Origin: Salinispirillum marinum
Lineage (GTDB): Bacteria > Pseudomonadota > Gammaproteobacteria > Pseudomonadales > Natronospirillaceae
Assembly (NCBI RefSeq): GCF_042651565.1
Contig: NZ_JBHSDF010000004.1
Direction: 5' to 3' (one strand)
DNA: 64,000 bases
Under the pieces are notes generated by a model, which was not told the DNA's origin, searched no databases, and saw only the letters and a program-made list of their open reading frames with translations. Positions 60,327 through 64,000 of this stretch are shown piece after piece; the stretch's first letter is position 1; each line of letters starts with the position of its first letter. The position numbers and the translations under genes are program-made.

Positions 60327-61277
60327 TTATTCTTCGAGCGCAGGCACAGAACCGCCACGCGCCATGATTTGATCGATAACTTTTTGTGCTAATTCATCCG
60401 GGTGAAATTTGGCCTGGAAGTCATTCGCGCCCACTTTCTGCACCATCGCTTTGTTAAACACGCCACTCAAAGAGGTGTGCAGTATGATGTGCATGTCTTT
60501 CAATTCCGGGGTATTACGAATGTTGGCCGTCAAGGTGTAACCATCCATTTCTGGCATTTCAATGTCCGAAATGATCATCGCAAACTCGTTTTTCGGGTCT
60601 TTACCGTCAGCCAGCATTTGGCGCAAATAATCCCACGCTTCTTTACCGTCTTCGAGCACCACGGTTTCAATACCAATTTGTTCAACACAACGACTGATTT
60701 GCTTACGCGCAATTCGAGAGTCGTCGACAATCAATACTTTATTGTTCACGGCAGCTTTACGGGCATCATCGGTAATCAAACCTTCACGAATGGTTTCATT
60801 AACCGGCGACACCTCGGACAGAATTTTTTCAACGTCGATGATTTCCACCATCTGATTGTCCAGTTTGGTCACCGCCGTCAGATAATGATCATGCCCGGTT
60901 CCCTTTGGCGGTGGCAAAATATCTTCCCAATTCATGTTCACTATGCGGTCAACCGAATGCACCAGAAAACCCTGCACCCGATTGTTGTATTCGGTAATGA
61001 TCACAAAGGCATCTTCAATATTGTCCAGCGCCCGCTTTCCGGTGGCTAACCCAAGGTCAAGAATGGGTGTCGTCCCGCCTCGGATGTGGGCAACGCCGCG
61101 CACCACCGACTTACTTTTCGGCATACTGGTAAGTTTAGGACACTGCAAAACCTCTTTCACCTTGAACACATTGATGCCGTATAGCTGCTTACCGGCCAAA
61201 CGAAACAACAATAATTCTAAACGGTTCTGCCCAACGAGTTGGGTTCGTTGGTTGACACTGTCTAATACTCCGGCCAT
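60327..61277 (-). CDS. cheV: Chemotaxis coupling protein CheV
   Basis: CheV is a CheW-receiver hybrid that couples receptors to CheA. The 316 residues include a CheW domain (about 15-160; LLLFRLAGKQLYGINVFKVKEVL, RGVAHIRGGTTPILDL) and a receiver (about 178-300) with Asp185/Asp186 acidic pocket, acceptor Asp238 (IISDIEMPEMDG) and Lys289. It is divergent from flgA across a 103-bp gap in which I found only a weak sigma-54-like sequence. Confidence 0.95.
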   Translation of the reverse strand: MAGVLDSVNQRTQLVGQNRLELLLFRLAGKQLYGINVFKVKEVLQCPKLTSMPKSKSVVRGVAHIRGGTTPILDLGLATGKRALDNIEDAFVIITEYNNRVQGFLVHSVDRIVNMNWEDILPPPKGTGHDHYLTAVTKLDNQMVEIIDVEKILSEVSPVNETIREGLITDDARKAAVNNKVLIVDDSRIARKQISRCVEQIGIETVVLEDGKEAWDYLRQMLADGKDPKNEFAMIISDIEMPEMDGYTLTANIRNTPELKDMHIILHTSLSGVFNKAMVQKVGANDFQAKFHPDELAQKVIDQIMARGGSVPALEE

Positions 61278-61380
61278 TTCAGCACTCCAGAATCTTGGTG
61301 ACTGGCATAATAATTGAATGTTTTACTGCCTGCGGTACATCCCGTCGAACTTCTGACATTGTAGACCAAAAGGCACGTGC

Positions 61381-62121
61381 ATGGCGCAGTTCGTAACAGC
61401 CCTGATCACATTCTTCCGCGTCTTTGTCGCCGGTCTGTCACTGCTCCTGTCGGCAACCCACAGCATAGCGCTTGACGAAGACCGTTTACAACATACCTTA
61501 CAGCAGTACATTACTACCAGTATTCTAGACCATTATGCGCAAGCGACGGCAGAAAATATTTCCATCACGATCAACATGCCGAACGCTGTGCGTTCCTTGG
61601 ATGAATGTACGGCACCGCTGGAGATCTCTGCCAGCCGTAATCAATGGGTAGGCAATGTCCGTTTGGTGGTCAGTTGTGCAGGCGAATCTACTTGGACAAC
61701 GTACATCACCGCCAGTGTCGGCATGCATCTGCCGGTTGTCACCCTCAGTCGGTCGCTGCCGCGAAACAGCGTGATCACAGCCGACGACATCAGCATGCAA
61801 GTTAAAAATATCGCCGATGAACATCAAGGTTTTTACTTGGATGCCGATGCTGTCATTGGCTCTGCGCTGGCGCGTGACCTTGGCTTAGGTTATGTGTTGC
61901 ACAGTCGTGTGTTAAATGCACCAACGCTGGTTTCCCGTGGAGATGCTGTAACCATACGCGCTACCGGCGGCGGAATCTCTGTATCCATGGCCGGTACGGC
62001 CATGATGGATGGCACAGAGGGGCGTCAAATTTCTGTCAGAAACAACAGTTCGGGCAAAGTCTTACGGGCTTGGGTAGTAGACCGGGGGCTGGTTGAAGTT
62101 CCGTTTACGGCCACCCGATAA
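61381..62121 (+). CDS. flgA: P-ring assembly chaperone FlgA
   Basis: FlgA is the periplasmic chaperone for FlgI. The 246-residue precursor has a signal peptide (about 1-30, MAQFVTALITFFRVFVAGLSL...) and a C-terminal SAF domain (about 115-245: LPVVTLSRSLPRNSVITADDISMQ, then VNAPTLVSRGDAVTIRATGGGISVSMAGTAM and GRQISVRNNSSGKVLRAWVV), which is diagnostic. It heads the plus-strand flgA-flgM-flgN group. Confidence 0.94.
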   Translation: MAQFVTALITFFRVFVAGLSLLLSATHSIALDEDRLQHTLQQYITTSILDHYAQATAENISITINMPNAVRSLDECTAPLEISASRNQWVGNVRLVVSCAGESTWTTYITASVGMHLPVVTLSRSLPRNSVITADDISMQVKNIADEHQGFYLDADAVIGSALARDLGLGYVLHSRVLNAPTLVSRGDAVTIRATGGGISVSMAGTAMMDGTEGRQISVRNNSSGKVLRAWVVDRGLVEVPFTATR

Positions 62122-62170
62122 TGCCCATTTCACGCGTCAAAAAAAACGCGCAATTAAATGCATTTTGTAC

Positions 62171-62197
62171 TAAAGTTTTTTATGCCGGTGCCGCTAC
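62171..62197 (+). promoter_or_regulatory. Sigma-28 promoter of flgM
   Basis: TAAAGTTT, 11 bases, GCCGCTAC: an exact -35 and good -10 for FliA, about 35 bp before the flgM ATG. FlgM would thus be made under the sigma factor it inhibits, the usual feedback loop. Confidence 0.8.
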
Positions 62198-62232
62198 TGC
62201 ATCTAGCGGAACTGTATTTTGAGGGCAACATC

Positions 62233-62544
62233 ATGGCTATAAATTTCAACAACGGTATCGGGTCAGGCCAGAACAGCCTGAACGGCACCAAAGGCAAAGA
62301 CAACGTTACACCCTTACATCGCGACGGGATGAACACGTCTAACGGACAGGGTGCGAAAGACGACTCAGTGAATTTGAGCAGTCAGGTACAATCCTTGCAG
62401 AGCCTTGAGGCAGAGATTAAAAAAATGCCTGATGCGGATTTGGGTCGTGTAGACCAAATCAAGTCAGCCATCGCCAATGGCGAATACACGATTAATTACG
62501 AGCGACTGGCAGCGGCCATCCAGAAATTCGAGGGTTCCCTCTGA
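62233..62544 (+). CDS. flgM: Anti-sigma-28 factor FlgM
   Basis: FlgM holds FliA inactive until it is exported through the finished hook. The 103-residue product is disordered and polar at the N-terminus (NGIGSGQNSLNG) and has the conserved C-terminal helices VDQIKSAIANGEYTINYERLAAAIQKFE. The start at MAINFNN follows GAGGG; a longer frame would run through the promoter. In the P. aeruginosa model it is also the partner of HsbA, encoded at 6.2-6.5 kb here. Confidence 0.93.
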   Translation: MAINFNNGIGSGQNSLNGTKGKDNVTPLHRDGMNTSNGQGAKDDSVNLSSQVQSLQSLEAEIKKMPDADLGRVDQIKSAIANGEYTINYERLAAAIQKFEGSL

Positions 62545-62594
62545 ATTTAGCACCTTGAGACCGCTGCATGGGATGCTAATGAGGAGCACACCGT

Positions 62595-63053
62595 ATGCAC
62601 TGGTCCAATGAACAAAGTACCGCCCTCCACAATATTCTTGTTTCTTTACTGCGCACCGGGCGGCAAATGCTTGCCGTCCTAACGGCAGAACGTGATGCAC
62701 TGATTCAGCGCGAACCCCCTGCCGCATCCATCACCGAAGAAAAAGCGCAACTGGCCAGTATCCTTGCGGATATGCATGGCACCTACGACCAATTGATTGA
62801 TGGACGGAACATTGTCGATTTACGTCAACAGTTGGCCAGTGAAGCACCGGACTTAATTCTTTTATTGGATGATGTAAAAGCCATCTTGAACGACTGCGAC
62901 GAATACAATCATATCAACGGTCGCTTGCTAGCGCGCACCCACATTAAATACCAACTGTTAAACCGACTATTAAAAAATAGCCATCCTGATCCGACCTACT
63001 CTCGCGGTGGACAACTGTCGGAATCGAACCATGGCAGCCTTGGCAAAGCATAA
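62595..63053 (+). CDS. flgN: Flagellar export chaperone FlgN
   Basis: FlgN escorts FlgK and FlgL to the export gate. The 152-residue helical protein has the FlgN pattern of an N-terminal helix (ALHNILVSLLRTGRQMLAVLTAERDALIQRE) and later VKAILNDCDEYNHINGRLLARTHIKYQLLNRLLK; N-x-x-N-G at this place is typical of the family. It follows flgM by 50 bp. One of its expected clients, FlgK, is unusually large here. Confidence 0.87.
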   Translation: MHWSNEQSTALHNILVSLLRTGRQMLAVLTAERDALIQREPPAASITEEKAQLASILADMHGTYDQLIDGRNIVDLRQQLASEAPDLILLLDDVKAILNDCDEYNHINGRLLARTHIKYQLLNRLLKNSHPDPTYSRGGQLSESNHGSLGKA

Positions 63054-63093
63054 AGATTCAACTTCATCATGACTCGGACAGGCGATTTGGCCC

Positions 63094-64000
63094 ATGTATA
63101 TTGAACCGTTGGCGCTATTTATTCTGCTGGAAGTATTTATCGCCGTCATCGTGGTATCCGGCTTCCTGTTCTATAAAAGTCGCCTGTTGAGGGTCATGAT
63201 TGCGATCTTGACGCATTTGCGCAAAGAGCGCGCCCGCCGTGAAATGGAACGACGTGCCGAGTTGGCCAAACTGCGCCAGGAAAATAAAGCGCTGGCCGCT
63301 GACGTGGTAAAGATTCGGGAAGACAGTGGCAACAGTTATCTGCAACAAATTCAGTCGCGCTTGAAAGAGGTAGATGCAGAAACGAGTCGCCGGATGAAGG
63401 ATGCCTCCGAAGAAGAAGGGGAAGACATTTCCCATCAAGCGCAACTGCGTAAAATTTTTCTCGAATACGAAGCCCTGATGTCGGCCCCGGGCGCTAACCG
63501 CGAAAAAGCCACCGAAGAGTTCATTCAGCAATTAGAGAAGGCCGTAGGCGCGCGAGCCAACCTTATTCCGGTTGACTCGGAACTGGGTCAACTGCAAGAA
63601 CAAATTGAACTGCACAAAAAGCGCATTGCGCTGTTGGAGCCGTTCGAAGCCCAGGTCAATTCGCTGCAGGCTGAGTTGGATGAGGCTGAACGTAAGATTG
63701 AAGAGCTCCGCACCATCACAGAAAATGACTTTGGCCCCGGCTATCAATCGTCCGAGCCCGGCGAACACACCGATGAAATTCATCGTTTGAAATCGGAACG
63801 TTTTGACTTAATGGAATCGGTCAACGAGTTACGCCTCAAACTACAAAAAGCCATCGCAGACGGTAACGCACAAGACATTGTCGATCTGATGGAGTTACAG
63901 ATTTCGCAGCAAGCGCAGTACATGAAGGAATCTGATACGGCCATTACCCTGCTAGAAAAAGAGTTGGAAACTGCCAATAAGATGGTCTCCGATTTACGCT
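63094..64000 (+). CDS. Membrane-anchored coiled-coil protein (3' end outside window)
   Basis: I do not recognise this gene. The open frame starts MYIEPLALFILLEVFIAVIVVSG, one transmembrane helix at about 5-26, then a basic segment and at least 270 residues of charged, Gln/Glu/Leu-rich coiled coil (LAKLRQENKALAADVVKIRED, LQEQIELHKKRIALLEPFEAQ). The frame is open to the window edge at residue 302. It lies 40 bp after flgN and may share its transcript. An inner-membrane scaffold or polar-localisation role is only a guess. In some pseudomonads flgZ (PilZ) occupies this place, but no PilZ motif is visible here. Confidence 0.75.
   Translation, partial: MYIEPLALFILLEVFIAVIVVSGFLFYKSRLLRVMIAILTHLRKERARREMERRAELAKLRQENKALAADVVKIREDSGNSYLQQIQSRLKEVDAETSRRMKDASEEEGEDISHQAQLRKIFLEYEALMSAPGANREKATEEFIQQLEKAVGARANLIPVDSELGQLQEQIELHKKRIALLEPFEAQVNSLQAELDEAERKIEELRTITENDFGPGYQSSEPGEHTDEIHRLKSERFDLMESVNELRLKLQKAIADGNAQDIVDLMELQISQQAQYMKESDTAITLLEKELETANKMVSDLR

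Noticed and set aside
61303..61317. TGGCATAATAATTGA as a sigma-54 promoter for flgA
   Set aside because: The -12 dinucleotide is GA, the -24 half is also weaker than consensus, and no supporting motif is near. Left uncalled.
63115..63531. 138-codon minus-strand frame at the right edge
   Set aside because: The plus strand carries a better gene (membrane helix plus coiled coil from 63094, open to the edge); the minus frame is its shadow.
1..64000. CRISPR arrays, tRNA/rRNA genes, integrase or transposase
   Set aside because: No regularly spaced repeats with unique spacers, no RNA gene signatures and no mobile-element proteins were found, even around the compositionally different maf region.

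Overview
The window is one long flagellar supercluster from a Gram-negative gammaproteobacterium of Pseudomonas/Oceanospirillales type. The evidence is the FleQ-FleS-FleR regulatory cascade, sigma-54 and sigma-28 promoters, the HptB-HsbR-HsbA partner-switching module and P/L-ring genes. Giant flagellins (>1,000 aa) have been described in marine Oceanospirillales such as Bermanella and Oleibacter, so a marine relative is my best guess; this is inference and no rRNA gene is present to settle it.

Layout. Almost everything is on the minus strand, so the biological order runs from high to low coordinates. 63.1-61.4 kb (plus strand): flgA, flgM, flgN and a truncated coiled-coil membrane protein. 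61.3-59.5 kb: cheV-cheR. 59.3-42.9 kb: flgBCDE, flgFGH, an unrecognised secreted protein, flgI, flgJKL. 42.8-29.3 kb: a glycosylation island with a legionaminic-acid operon (legB, legC, legG/neuC, legI/neuB, an acetyltransferase candidate, a methyltransferase, ptmE, ptmF, ptmB, ptmA, an FAD enzyme) and a Maf-type flagellin glycosyltransferase. 29.0-20.7 kb: fliC-flaG-fliD. 20.6-18.6 kb: a TPR-methyltransferase gene inserted on the opposite strand between fliD and fliS. 18.3-13.1 kb: fliS, fliT, fleQ, fleS, fleR. 12.9-0 kb: fliEFGHIJ, hsbA-hsbR-hptB, fliK, fliL, fliM, fliN and the start of fliO.

The most striking content is a coordinated enlargement of the proteins distal to the rod: flagellin FliC 1226 aa, cap FliD 1321 aa, hook FlgE 1571 aa and hook-filament junction FlgK 1020 aa. 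Rod, ring, export and HAP3/FlgL proteins are close to normal size. The insertions are arrays of roughly 90-120 residue beta-alpha-beta modules. Some are tandem repeats within a protein, and one is recognisably shared between FlgE and FlgK. This suggests an unusually thick, decorated hook and filament built on an ordinary motor, glycosylated with a legionaminic-type sugar.

Regulation can be read from the DNA. GG-N10-GC sigma-54 promoters precede fliK, fliE, fleSR, maf, the leg operon, flgJKL and flgF; near-matches precede flgB and the TPR-methyltransferase. Consensus sigma-28 promoters precede fliC, flgM and fliD. The fliD promoter lies inside a palindrome that is also the flaG terminator and carries a second, outward sigma-28 promoter. 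GCGGCAA motifs cluster beside several sigma-54 promoters and are candidate activator sites. No tRNA, rRNA, CRISPR array, transposase or intergenic gap over 300 bp was seen.
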